The notes beneath the pieces were generated by a model. The model had not been told where the DNA came from and did not search any database. It saw nothing but the letters and a program-made list of their open reading frames with translations. The position numbers were made by a program, and so were the translations under genes. DNA of 64,000 nucleotides from Caldifarciminota bacterium. Its GTDB lineage: Bacteria; Hydrothermota; Hydrothermia; UBA1063; CAJXJZ01. Shown one piece after another: positions 1-8,925 of the stretch; positions within the stretch are counted from its first letter, which is position 1; each line of letters starts with the position of its first letter. The stretch is taken from NCBI GenBank assembly GCA_026986775.1, contig JALSNX010000003.1, forward strand, positions 62,001 to 126,000. Direction: 5' to 3'.

Positions 1-692
1 TTATAAGAGAGGCGGAAAAAGAGGCAGATGTTATACTCTGGGATGGTGGAAATAATGACCTTCCTTTCTACAAGCCAGACCTTCATATTGTTGTGGTTGA
101 CCCCCACAGACCGTTCCATGAGATTACATACCATCCCGGTGAGGCCAACGTGAGACTTGCTGATGTGATAGTCATTAACAAGATAGACACAGCCTATCCT
201 GAAGATGTAGAAACTGTTAGAGAAAATGTCAGGTCAGCAAATCCCCGTGCAAAAATCGTGGAGGCTGCGTCTCCAATTTCTGTGGATGAACCTGAAAAGA
301 TATTTGGTAAGAGGGTCCTTGTTGTGGAAGATGGACCAACTCTCACACATGGTGAAATGTCCTATGGTGCTGGAGTTGTTGCTGCTGAGAAGTATGGTGC
401 AATTGAACTTGTTGACCCAAGAGAATATGCGGTGGGTTCTATAAAGGAAGTTTATGCCAAATATTCACACATTGGCACCCTTCTTCCGGCAATGGGGTAT
501 TCTGAAAAACAGCTGAAAGAACTTGAGGAAACAATAAATAACACTCCCGCTGACCTTGTGGTAGTGGCAACCCCCATTAATCTTGGTAGAATACTGACGC
601 TAAACAAGCCTTTTGTCAGGGTTTACTATGAACTTCAGGAGATAGGTAAACCCACGTTAAAAGATATTATAGAGGAATTTTTCAGGGGGTGA
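1..692 (+). CDS. COG2403-type GTPase (cyclic 2,3-diphosphoglycerate synthetase-like), 5'-truncated
   Basis: The reading frame is open from the left edge (first codon at base 3) to the stop at 692, so only the C-terminal ~230 residues are present and the real start lies outside the window. The visible part carries the pattern typical of COG2403 predicted GTPases: ILWDGGNND, then VVVDPHRPFHE, then the guanine-specificity motif NKID. Family members are often annotated as cyclic 2,3-diphosphoglycerate synthetase by similarity to the methanogen enzyme, but most bacterial ones have no proven function. The Walker A loop would be upstream and cannot be checked. The next gene starts 5 bases downstream and is probably co-transcribed. 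Confidence 0.8.
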   Translation, partial: IREAEKEADVILWDGGNNDLPFYKPDLHIVVVDPHRPFHEITYHPGEANVRLADVIVINKIDTAYPEDVETVRENVRSANPRAKIVEAASPISVDEPEKIFGKRVLVVEDGPTLTHGEMSYGAGVVAAEKYGAIELVDPREYAVGSIKEVYAKYSHIGTLLPAMGYSEKQLKELEETINNTPADLVVVATPINLGRILTLNKPFVRVYYELQEIGKPTLKDIIEEFFRG

Positions 693-697
693 TATAA

Positions 698-2434
698 ATG
701 GAAATGGAAGAGAAAGATAAACTGTATGAAGAAGTAAGGAGGATTATTGAAGAGTCTATCTCCTCCTACATAAGAAGTACCATAGATGAACTCACGAACA
801 GAATTGAAGAACTGAAAAACAGGATATCCGAGGATATTGAGACAAAGGAGAATGAGAAACTAAATGAGGTGCAGACTGTTATTGATGAGAAGGTAAAGAG
901 TGAAGAGATTGCGGAAAATGTAAGAAATCAGGCGGAACAAATAGCACAGAATAAACAGAACGAACTTGAAAATAACCTTGATGCGATTATTAAGGAGAAG
1001 GTATCACGTAAGGAGAAGGAATTTGAAGACATCATTGAAAAAACACTCAAGTCTAAAGATACACAGGAGAAAATCTCACAGGAGATAGTTAACTGGCTCT
1101 CTGAACATAAGGACTTTCTCACAAATGTTCTTGAAGACAAGGTAAAGGCTATTATTACTGAGAAAAAAGAAAAGGAGCTAACGAGGAACATAGATGATTT
1201 CTTAAAGAGTGGCGACTTCAAGGACATGATAAAACTCCAGTTCATGAACTATCTTGCAACCTCAAAGGATGCTTTTACCAATGCAGCAAAGGAAGCACTC
1301 CGTGAGCAGATAGAGCGTGAGGGTGAAAAGGTCCTGAAGGAAGCCATGAAGAACGTGGACTCCATGGTTAAAGAGGTAGTTGAGGGCAAAATAGAGGAAT
1401 CTTTAGGTGAAAAGATTGACAGTATCGTTGGTGAACTCAAAACCACCCTTGATGAACTTAAGAAAGAGATAGAAGAACTCAAGAACAGTGTGAAGGAAAA
1501 AGAAGTTTCAGGTTCTTCTGTGGCAGAGGAAAACATGCCACCTTCTTCACAGACAGCAACTCAGGAACCTGAACAGCCAGAACTTGAACTTGAGGAAAAT
1601 GTGGATGAACACATAGAGGGCCTCTCTTCAGAAGAAGGCGATGAGGTTGTGGAGGAGGAAAGTGCTTCTGAAAGTGTTGCTGTAGAGGAGCCGCCTGAGG
1701 AAGAAGCCGTTAGTGAGCCTGTTGCCAGAATCTCAACAGAGGAAAGGGGTATAAGGCTTACTGATATACTGAAAATTAAATATTATGGACATTCATCTTT
1801 TCTCGTTTCCAATAGCAATGTCAAGATAATCATGGATCCCTATAAGAAGGGGGCTCTTGATGGTGCAATAAACTACGAGCCTATAGATGATATTGCTGAT
1901 ATTGTTACTGTAAGTCATGGCCATATGGATCACGCAGGGTGGAAGGAGATTCCCGGCAGTCCCACACTCGTTGAAGCTGCTGGAGAAAAGGTAATTAATG
2001 GGATTAGATTTAAAGGTATATCCGCCTATCATGACAAGGCACATGGCGCTCTTCGTGGTAGCAATATGATTTTCGTGGTGGAGATTTCCGGTGCAAGACT
2101 CGTTCATCTTGGTGATTTAGGGCATATTCTCACAAATGATCAGGTGAGGGACATAGGACTGGTGGATATACTTATAATACCTGTTGGAGGATATTTTACC
2201 ATTGATGCTGAAGATGCATGGCAGGTAGTTGAACAGCTTGACCCTCTGGTTATAATTCCAGTACATTATAAAACGCAGTATGTGGACCTTCCTATTTCAG
2301 ATGTTACGCAGTTTACAGTCAGGGCAGAGGATTATGGATACAAGGTAGAGGAATTAGGAACCTCGGAAATTGAGATAGAAAGATTGCCCAAGAAGAAGAC
2401 AGTATGGATATTCGAGCCGGCGAACATCGCCTGA
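698..2434 (+). CDS. Coiled-coil protein fused to an UPF0173-like metallo-beta-lactamase-fold hydrolase
   Basis: This 578-residue protein has three parts. Residues about 1-275 are highly charged and predicted coiled coil, residues about 275-350 are an acidic Glu-rich linker, and residues about 355-578 are a metallo-beta-lactamase domain of the YtkL/UPF0173 type. The hydrolase part shows YYGHSSFLV, the metal-binding SHGHMDHAG (HxHxDH), HLGDLGH and a late PVHYKT, so the metal site looks intact. UPF0173 enzymes are normally free-standing at about 220 residues, so the long N-terminal coiled coil is unusual. It may oligomerise or tether the enzyme. The substrate is unknown. The start is supported by GGGGGTGAT just upstream. 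The 3' end overlaps rlmN by 31 bases. Confidence 0.8.
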   Translation: MEMEEKDKLYEEVRRIIEESISSYIRSTIDELTNRIEELKNRISEDIETKENEKLNEVQTVIDEKVKSEEIAENVRNQAEQIAQNKQNELENNLDAIIKEKVSRKEKEFEDIIEKTLKSKDTQEKISQEIVNWLSEHKDFLTNVLEDKVKAIITEKKEKELTRNIDDFLKSGDFKDMIKLQFMNYLATSKDAFTNAAKEALREQIEREGEKVLKEAMKNVDSMVKEVVEGKIEESLGEKIDSIVGELKTTLDELKKEIEELKNSVKEKEVSGSSVAEENMPPSSQTATQEPEQPELELEENVDEHIEGLSSEEGDEVVEEESASESVAVEEPPEEEAVSEPVARISTEERGIRLTDILKIKYYGHSSFLVSNSNVKIIMDPYKKGALDGAINYEPIDDIADIVTVSHGHMDHAGWKEIPGSPTLVEAAGEKVINGIRFKGISAYHDKAHGALRGSNMIFVVEISGARLVHLGDLGHILTNDQVRDIGLVDILIIPVGGYFTIDAEDAWQVVEQLDPLVIIPVHYKTQYVDLPISDVTQFTVRAEDYGYKVEELGTSEIEIERLPKKKTVWIFEPANIA

Positions 2435-3447
2435 ACCTGAAGGCACAGAGACGTGGTGAAATTGAAAAATACCTGAAGGAAATCGGAGAAAAGCCTTACA
2501 GGGCTACCCAGATTATAAGGTGGCTCTGGCAGAAGGGGGAGTCGGACATAATGAAGTTTTCCGACCTCCCCCTTTCTTTAAGAAAGAAACTTGCAGAGGA
2601 TTTTTTTGTACATTCTGTTGAGCCAGTATCCATAAAAAAATCCTCATCTGACGGTAGTATAAAATTTCTTCTCCGTCTTTTTGATGGTAAAGAGGTGGAA
2701 TCCGTTTTTATACCCGATGGTAAGAGAAGAACGGTGTGTGTATCTTCACAGGTAGGATGTCCGTTAAAATGTGCTTTCTGTGCCACGGGTATGCTTGGCT
2801 ACAAGAGAAACCTTGAATTCTGGGAAATACTTGAACAGGTAAGGTTCGTCAGGGATTATGTGGGGGAAAGAATTACAAATGTGGTGTTTATGGGTATGGG
2901 AGAGCCCATGCTTAATTTAGACAACGTTTTTTCAGCCATAGACCTTTTGCAGGAAAACGATGCCTTTAAAATAGGTGCAAGGAAGATTACTGTATCCACC
3001 GCTGGTATAGTGCCCGGCATATACCGCCTTTTAGAATATGGCAAGCAGGTTAAACTTGCTGTATCTTTGAACAGCGCCATCCAGGAAAAAAGGGAAAAAA
3101 TAATGCCCATAGCCAGAAGATACCCTCTTTCGGAACTTAAAAAGGCCATTCTGGATTATTACCGAATAAAAAGAAGATGGGTGACATTTGAATATATACA
3201 GCTTCCCGAAGTCAATGATTCTGAAGAGGATGTAAGAGCCCTTGAACGCTTTATAAAGGGTATTCCCTGTAAGATAAATCTTATTCCTTACAATAGTTTT
3301 GAGGGTTCTTTATTTAGAGAGCCCTCAGAAAGGGAAATAGAAAGGTTTTTAAGAAAACTTTACAGGTTAAAGGCAACAATAACCCTGAGAAAATCAAAGG
3401 GCAAAGATATAAAAGGTGCCTGTGGACAACTTGCCTATCTAAAATAG
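2404..3447 (+). CDS. rlmN: 23S rRNA (adenine-2503-C2)/tRNA methyltransferase RlmN
   Basis: This is a radical SAM enzyme that methylates C2 of A2503 in 23S rRNA and A37 of some tRNAs. At 347 residues it has normal family length. The radical SAM motif is CPLKCAFC near residue 118, followed by the family signature GMGEPMLN and the conserved C-terminal cysteine in IKGACGQLA that forms the methylated intermediate. The ATG used lies inside the end of the preceding gene (31-base overlap). No better downstream start is visible, and the N-terminal RNA-binding region (KPYRATQIIRWLW) is complete. Confidence 0.95.
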   Translation: MDIRAGEHRLNLKAQRRGEIEKYLKEIGEKPYRATQIIRWLWQKGESDIMKFSDLPLSLRKKLAEDFFVHSVEPVSIKKSSSDGSIKFLLRLFDGKEVESVFIPDGKRRTVCVSSQVGCPLKCAFCATGMLGYKRNLEFWEILEQVRFVRDYVGERITNVVFMGMGEPMLNLDNVFSAIDLLQENDAFKIGARKITVSTAGIVPGIYRLLEYGKQVKLAVSLNSAIQEKREKIMPIARRYPLSELKKAILDYYRIKRRWVTFEYIQLPEVNDSEEDVRALERFIKGIPCKINLIPYNSFEGSLFREPSEREIERFLRKLYRLKATITLRKSKGKDIKGACGQLAYLK

Positions 3448-3466
3448 AAAATTAGGGAGAAAAGAT

Positions 3467-4675
3467 ATGAGAACAACAAAAGAGTATATTGATATAGCGG
3501 AAAAATATGGAGCACATAACTATCATCCCCTTGATGTGGTTATAGAGAGGGGAGAGGGTGTGTGGGTCTGGGATGTGGAAGGGAAAAAGTATCTGGACAT
3601 GTTGAGTGCCTATTCAGCCCTCAATCAGGGACACAGACATCCGAAGATAATCAAAGCACTTATAGACCAGGCAAATAAACTTACCCTTACTTCTCGTGCC
3701 TTTCACAACAATGTTCTTGGTGATTTTCTGAAGAAATTGGCAGAACTTGCAGGCTACGATAAGGTTCTTCCTATGAATACAGGGGCTGAGGCTGTGGAAA
3801 CTGCATTGAAAGCAGCAAGAAAGTGGGGGTATCTCAAGAAAAAAGTGCCTGAGAATAAAGCAGAGATTATCGTCTGTGCAAACAATTTTCACGGAAGGAC
3901 CATAACAATCATCAGTTTTTCAACAGAAGAACAGTATAAATACGGTTTCGGTCCATTCACGCCTGGTTTTAAAGTTGTTCCCTATGACGATACAGAAGCA
4001 CTTGAAAAAGCTATTACAGAAAACACCGTTGCCTTTATGTTTGAACCCGTTCAGGGAGAAGGTGGTGTAATAGTTCCACATGAAGGCTATTATCGTAAGG
4101 TCAGGGAAATAACAAAAAAGCACAACGTTCTTCTTATTGCGGATGAAATACAGACAGGCTTTGGAAGAACCGGCAAAATGTTTGCCGTGTGGCATGAGGA
4201 TGTAAGACCGGACATTATTGTTGTGGGCAAGGCACTTGGTGGAGGCGTGTATCCTGTCTCCGGCATTATTGCTGATGATGAGATAATGGATGTTTTCACA
4301 CCGGGTGACCATGGCTCAACATTTGGTGGGAACCCGCTTGCTGCGGCTGTTGGGATGGCTGCTTTAGATGTGCTTGTGGAGGAAAAACTACCCGAGAGAG
4401 CGCAGGAACTTGGTGAATACTTTATGGAGAGATTAAGAAAGATTGAAAGCCCTTATGTTAAGGAAGTTAGAGGTAAGGGCTTACTCATTGGAGTTGAGAT
4501 AAAGAAAGAGCATGGTTCAGCCCGTCCCTACTGTGAAAAGCTCAGAGATCTTGGAATTCTTGCAAAAGAAACCCATGAGCAGGTTATAAGATTTGCACCG
4601 CCTCTTGTAATAACTAAAGAGGAGATAGACTGGGCCCTTGAAAGAATTGAAAAAGTGCTCACAGAGGGTGTGTAA
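3467..4675 (+). CDS. rocD: Ornithine aminotransferase (class III, PLP)
   Basis: A class III aminotransferase of 402 residues that closely follows the ornithine--oxo-acid transaminase pattern: N-terminal YGAHNYHPLDVVIERGEGVWVWD, then MNTGAEAVETALKAARKWGY, then FEPVQGEGGV. The pyridoxal-phosphate aspartate lies in IADEIQTGFGRTG and the Schiff-base lysine in VVGKALGGGVYPVSG. The enzyme interconverts ornithine and glutamate-5-semialdehyde. A GGGAG ribosome site precedes the ATG. It is the last gene of the plus-strand run and is followed by a strong hairpin terminator. Confidence 0.92.
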   Translation: MRTTKEYIDIAEKYGAHNYHPLDVVIERGEGVWVWDVEGKKYLDMLSAYSALNQGHRHPKIIKALIDQANKLTLTSRAFHNNVLGDFLKKLAELAGYDKVLPMNTGAEAVETALKAARKWGYLKKKVPENKAEIIVCANNFHGRTITIISFSTEEQYKYGFGPFTPGFKVVPYDDTEALEKAITENTVAFMFEPVQGEGGVIVPHEGYYRKVREITKKHNVLLIADEIQTGFGRTGKMFAVWHEDVRPDIIVVGKALGGGVYPVSGIIADDEIMDVFTPGDHGSTFGGNPLAAAVGMAALDVLVEEKLPERAQELGEYFMERLRKIESPYVKEVRGKGLLIGVEIKKEHGSARPYCEKLRDLGILAKETHEQVIRFAPPLVITKEEIDWALERIEKVLTEGV

Positions 4676-4704
4676 AACTCAACCATACAGAGAGAGTGTC
4701 TCAG

Positions 4705-4728
4705 GCGGGGCAAATGCCCCGCTTTTTT
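4705..4728 (+). terminator. Rho-independent terminator after rocD
   Basis: A perfect 7-bp GC stem (GCGGGGC / GCCCCGC) with an AAAT loop is followed by six T residues. It ends the plus-strand operon and overlaps the stop codon of the convergent queA. There is no T run on the minus-strand side. Confidence 0.9.
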
Positions 4729-5746
4729 AATCGTTCAATAAAAGCATGGCATCGCCATAAGAAAAGAATCTGTAACCTTTTTCCACAGCCTCTTTGTATG
4801 CCCTTTTCAAAAGGTCTATACCGCATAAAGCGGACACAAGCAGAAGTGGTGTTGACCTTGGCAGGTGAAAATTGGTGAGCAGGGAGTCTATTACCCTGTA
4901 TTTATAGCCAGGATATATAAAAAGCTCCGTATATCCTCTTAGTTTCTTATTGTCAAAAGCCCATGATTCAAGAGTCCTTGTGCTTGTGGTGCCAACGCTT
5001 ACAATGCTTTTTCCCTCTTTCCTTGCATTTTTAATCTTTTCTGCAACAAGTTCTGGTATCTCATAATACTCTGCATCCATCCTGTGCTCTTCCACCTTTT
5101 CAGTCTTTACTGGCTTAAATGTCCCGAGTCCAACATGGAGTGTTATCTCCAGTATTTCAACTCCTTTTTCCTTCAGTTTCTGGAGAATTTGTGGTGTAAA
5201 ATGAAGTCCTGCTGTGGGAGCAGCAATTGAACCAGCCTTTTTTGCAAATACCGTCTGGTAACGTGATTCATCTATTTTAGTTGCTGGCCTTCTTATATAG
5301 GGCGGAAGAGGCACAGCACCGTATTTTTCTATAAAATCCAGCACATTTTCATGAGATATAATCTTTAAAATCCTTTTACCGGGCGTATATTCTACGACTT
5401 CAAGGATACCATTCCCGCACAAAAAACGTACATTGGGCTTTGCCTTACGTGCCGGTTTTGCAAGTGCAACAAAGGTCTTATCATCAATAATACCTGTGAG
5501 CAGAAATTCAACCTTCCCACCCGTATCTTCTCGTTTACAGAATAATCTCGCTTTGATAACCTTTGTATTATTAATCACCAGTACATGTTGCTCATTGAGA
5601 TATTCAACAATGTCATGAAACATTCTGTGCTCAATTTCCCCGGTCTTAAAGTGTACTACCATAAGACGGGATTCGTCCCTTTTCTCTTTAGGAAACTGGG
5701 CAATTCTATCCTCTGGAAGTTCAAAATCAAACTCGGATATTAGCAT
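4727..5746 (-). CDS. queA: S-adenosylmethionine:tRNA ribosyltransferase-isomerase
   Basis: QueA transfers and isomerises the ribosyl part of SAM onto 7-aminomethyl-7-deazaguanine in tRNA to make epoxyqueuosine. The 339-residue protein has family hallmarks: N-terminal FDFELPEDRIAQFP, RDESRLMVV, internal AAPTAGLHFT, GLGTFKPV, and C-terminal LLTNFHLPRSTPLLLVSAL and FFSYGDAMLL. It is the last gene of the minus-strand operon that starts with the M6 protease, 3 bases after pcrA. Confidence 0.95.
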   Translation of the reverse strand: MLISEFDFELPEDRIAQFPKEKRDESRLMVVHFKTGEIEHRMFHDIVEYLNEQHVLVINNTKVIKARLFCKREDTGGKVEFLLTGIIDDKTFVALAKPARKAKPNVRFLCGNGILEVVEYTPGKRILKIISHENVLDFIEKYGAVPLPPYIRRPATKIDESRYQTVFAKKAGSIAAPTAGLHFTPQILQKLKEKGVEILEITLHVGLGTFKPVKTEKVEEHRMDAEYYEIPELVAEKIKNARKEGKSIVSVGTTSTRTLESWAFDNKKLRGYTELFIYPGYKYRVIDSLLTNFHLPRSTPLLLVSALCGIDLLKRAYKEAVEKGYRFFSYGDAMLLLND

Positions 5747-5749
5747 GAT

Positions 5750-7861
5750 TTAACGTGTTTTTACAAGATTTGCGAACTTAAGAGAAAGGGTTTTAATGCC
5801 ATCTGTAAAAAGGACTTTGACCTTATCGCCGTTCTTTACAAGAATCCTTCCCCTTCCAAACATGGGATGATACACATAATCACCTCTATGAAGTTCTGTC
5901 TGCTGTCTTTTTTCCTCGCTCTCTTTATCCTTCTGGCTATCTTTATACCTCTTTGTCACCGAATCAAAGATTATCACATCCTCAGGCAGTTCATCTAAAA
6001 ACCTTGAAGGAGATAAAAACTCACCAAATCTTATAGAACGCTCCTTTGCATATGTGATTATCACCCTCTTTTTTGCCCTCGTAATGGCCACGTGGAACAG
6101 CCTTCTTTCCTCTTCAAGTTCATAGGTTGTTGAAAGTGCCGATTTATGAGGGAACACCCCATCTTCCATGCCGGTAATAAATACATTTTCAAATTCAAGT
6201 CCTTTGGCATTGTGAACTGTCATAATGGTAATTCTGTCTTTCTGTTCTATATCCATATCATCCTGTTCTGTCTGAACAGATATGTGTTCCATGAAGTTTT
6301 CAAGTGTGGGGTCGTTCTGATTTATAACAAATTCCTGGGCCATACCTAAAAGGGCATTGACGTTTTCTATTCTTCCTTCTACCTTTTCCCTTGCCTCCTG
6401 TCCCATGTATGTCTTTTTAATATACTCCTCAAACTCAAGTGTATTTATGAGGTCATGAAGAATGGAAAATACGTCCTCTTTCTTTTCTTTCATTTTGATG
6501 TATCTGGCGATGAGGTCATAGAATCTCTTGAGTTTTATGTACTTTGTTCCTTTGTATTCAACGAAGCCCGGGATGGCCTCAAGAAGATGCAGACCTTCTT
6601 CTATGGCATAATCCGACAGGTGCTTCATGGTCTTTACCCCTATGCCCCTGTGAGGAGTATTCACAATTCTCAGAAATGATATATCGTCCTTAGGATTTAG
6701 TATGAGTTTTAAATAAGCAATCAGGTCTTTTATCTCTTTACGCTCAAAGAACTTAATAGCCCCGACTATGATATAGGGCAGGCCGCGCTTGTTAAAAACC
6801 TCTTCAAAGATACGGGACTGCGCGTTTGTTCGGTACAGAATGAGGTTTCTTGAGAAAGGTCTCCCTAATTCCTCTATCTTTCCCGCAACAAATTCCGCCT
6901 CTTCCCGCTCGTTGAATGACTCATGAACTATGAGTTTATCCCCTTCGGGTCCATCTGTCCAGAGTGTTTTCCCCTTTCGCATGGTGTTATTGGAAATGAG
7001 TACACTTGCAGCCTTGAGTATATTCTTTGTGGAACGGTAATTTCTTTCCAGCCTTATAATGGTTGCATTGGGAAAATCTCTTTCAAAATGGAGGATATTT
7101 CTAATATCAGCACCCCTGAAACTGTAAATGGACTGGTCATCATCTCCAACCACAAAAATATTACCGTGTTTTGATGAAAGGTGTCTTAAAAGTTCATACT
7201 GTATTCTGTTGGTGTCCTGATACTCATCAACATGTATGTACATAAATTTCTCGGCGTAGAAATCCTTTACTTCTCTGTGTTCCTCAAAGAGTTTCCGTGT
7301 ATTTATAAGAAGGTCATCAAAGTCCATTGCATTTAGTTCAAGGAGTTTCTGCTGATACTTTTTGTAAAACTCATAATGCCAGTCCGATTCGGGTTCATGG
7401 CCTGCTTTTATCTTCTGTATGTGATGAAGCAGTCTCTTGGGAGTCTCCCTGCTTTTTATCTCTTCAAGGAGTTTTTTTACAACCCTTAACTGGTCGTCTC
7501 TGTCAAAGATACTGAAATTTTTGTCATAGGGTAGATAATCTATATTCGCCCTTAAGATGCGCACGCATATGGAGTGAAATGTGCCTATGAAAAGTCCCCT
7601 GGTATTGATATTGAGTAGATTCTCAATCCTTGTGCGCATTTCATTGGCAGCTTTATTGGTAAAGGTAACAGCCAATATGTTTTCAGGGGGCACACCGAGA
7701 GCCTCTATAAGGTAAGCCACCCTGTAAGTGAGAACTCGCGTTTTTCCGGACCCTGCACCCGCTATAACGAGTACAGGTCCCGATACTGTGGTTACCGCCT
7801 TTCTCTGCTCTGGATTTAAATCACCGAGCAGAGGATGTTCAGTCAAAGAAGATTCTCGCAA
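5750..7861 (-). CDS. pcrA: ATP-dependent DNA helicase PcrA/UvrD (superfamily 1)
   Basis: A 703-residue SF1A 3'-5' helicase used in repair and replication restart. It shows the Q motif LNPEQRKAV, Walker A AGAGSGKT (residues ~33-40), TFTNKAANEM, the Walker B HVDEYQDTN, GDDDQSIYSFRGA, and the late motifs TVHNAKGLEFENVF and RRLFHVAITRAKK. The C-terminal ~45 residues (DYVYHPMFGRGRI onwards) match the small Tudor-like tail of PcrA, which binds RNA polymerase in family members. The start codon overlaps the upstream phosphofructokinase gene by 23 bases. Confidence 0.93.
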   Translation of the reverse strand: MRESSLTEHPLLGDLNPEQRKAVTTVSGPVLVIAGAGSGKTRVLTYRVAYLIEALGVPPENILAVTFTNKAANEMRTRIENLLNINTRGLFIGTFHSICVRILRANIDYLPYDKNFSIFDRDDQLRVVKKLLEEIKSRETPKRLLHHIQKIKAGHEPESDWHYEFYKKYQQKLLELNAMDFDDLLINTRKLFEEHREVKDFYAEKFMYIHVDEYQDTNRIQYELLRHLSSKHGNIFVVGDDDQSIYSFRGADIRNILHFERDFPNATIIRLERNYRSTKNILKAASVLISNNTMRKGKTLWTDGPEGDKLIVHESFNEREEAEFVAGKIEELGRPFSRNLILYRTNAQSRIFEEVFNKRGLPYIIVGAIKFFERKEIKDLIAYLKLILNPKDDISFLRIVNTPHRGIGVKTMKHLSDYAIEEGLHLLEAIPGFVEYKGTKYIKLKRFYDLIARYIKMKEKKEDVFSILHDLINTLEFEEYIKKTYMGQEAREKVEGRIENVNALLGMAQEFVINQNDPTLENFMEHISVQTEQDDMDIEQKDRITIMTVHNAKGLEFENVFITGMEDGVFPHKSALSTTYELEEERRLFHVAITRAKKRVIITYAKERSIRFGEFLSPSRFLDELPEDVIIFDSVTKRYKDSQKDKESEEKRQQTELHRGDYVYHPMFGRGRILVKNGDKVKVLFTDGIKTLSLKFANLVKTR

Positions 7862-8924
7862 ATTCGTAAAGGTCCTTTGGCACTAATTTTATTCCACCAG
7901 ATACCTTTTTGAGGTCAACTACTACCACTTTGCTGCCTTTCATTGCCACCATCTTTCCAAATTCTCCGTTCTCCACCAGTTCCACAGCCTTCACTCCAAG
8001 TAGCATTGGAGTGGTTCTGTCAATTGCCACAGGTGAACCACCTCTCTGAAGGTAGCCTAAAACAACATGCTTTGCAGTGTATCCTGTCCTCTCCTGAAGT
8101 ATTTTTGCAAGCTTCTCGGCAACACCACCAACTTTAACATGGCCGTATTCATCAACGATTTTTGCCTTCTTCTCATCCTCATCAGAGAGTTTCACACCTT
8201 CGGCAACTGCTATCACGGCAAACTGTTCACCCCGGCCATATTTTTCCTTAATAACCCTGACAATATCGTCTATATCGGGTTTTATTTCTGGAATTAGTAT
8301 GTAGTTTGCTCCACCTGCAAGACCGCCGTACAGTGCTATCCATCCTGAGTGTCTGCCCATTATTTCAACCACTATTATTCTTCTGTGAGATTTGGCAGTT
8401 GTGGCGAGTTTTTCTATAGAATCTGCCACGATTGAAACAGCAGTCTGAAATCCAATGGTGTATTCCGTTTCAAGCACATCGTGGTCTATGGTTTTAGGGA
8501 TACCAACTGCAGGAATACCTGCCTCATAAAGTTTTGCTGCAGCACCCAATGTATCCTCTCCACCTATGGCTATTACAGCATCAAATCCAAGTTCTTTGAA
8601 GTTTCGTATGGCTTTCTCTTTTGTCGCCTCATCCTTTACAGGATTTGTTCTTGAAGTGCCTATGATGGTGCCGCCCTGAGAATACGAATTTCTGACTGTC
8701 TCTTTCCGCAATTCTCTGAACTGTTCTTCTAAAAGCCCCTTCCATCCATCAATAAAACCAAATACCCTGTGGCCACCGTATTCGGCCCTATAAACAATGC
8801 CCTCTATTGCAGCATTTAATCCCTGAGCATCCCCACCGCCTGTAAGTACTGCTATTCTCAAACTCCTTCTTTTTTCCATCTTCTTTTTTCCTTTTTTTGG
8901 ATTTTTCGTGTTTTTAGCGGACAT
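7839..8924 (-). CDS. 6-phosphofructokinase with PPi-type active-site residues
   Basis: A phosphofructokinase-family enzyme. The phosphoryl-donor loop reads GGEDT, not the GGDGS of ATP enzymes, so Asp occupies the position of E. coli Gly104. The substrate loop reads PKTIDHD, with Lys at the position of Gly124. That Asp/Lys pair marks PPi-using or mixed-donor enzymes, so it may act reversibly with pyrophosphate. The glycine-rich start is GGGDAQGLN. The start is uncertain. I chose the ATG at 8924, one base after the aldolase stop. An ATG at 8879 with AAAGGA upstream gives a more standard N-terminus, and an in-frame ATG at 8948 also exists. The residues between these starts are lysine-rich. Confidence 0.88.
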   Translation of the reverse strand: MSAKNTKNPKKGKKKMEKRRSLRIAVLTGGGDAQGLNAAIEGIVYRAEYGGHRVFGFIDGWKGLLEEQFRELRKETVRNSYSQGGTIIGTSRTNPVKDEATKEKAIRNFKELGFDAVIAIGGEDTLGAAAKLYEAGIPAVGIPKTIDHDVLETEYTIGFQTAVSIVADSIEKLATTAKSHRRIIVVEIMGRHSGWIALYGGLAGGANYILIPEIKPDIDDIVRVIKEKYGRGEQFAVIAVAEGVKLSDEDEKKAKIVDEYGHVKVGGVAEKLAKILQERTGYTAKHVVLGYLQRGGSPVAIDRTTPMLLGVKAVELVENGEFGKMVAMKGSKVVVVDLKKVSGGIKLVPKDLYEFARIFFD

Positions 8925-8925
8925 T

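Noticed and set aside
4705-4728. Bidirectional use of the rocD terminator for queA
   Set aside because: There is no T run on the minus-strand side of the hairpin.
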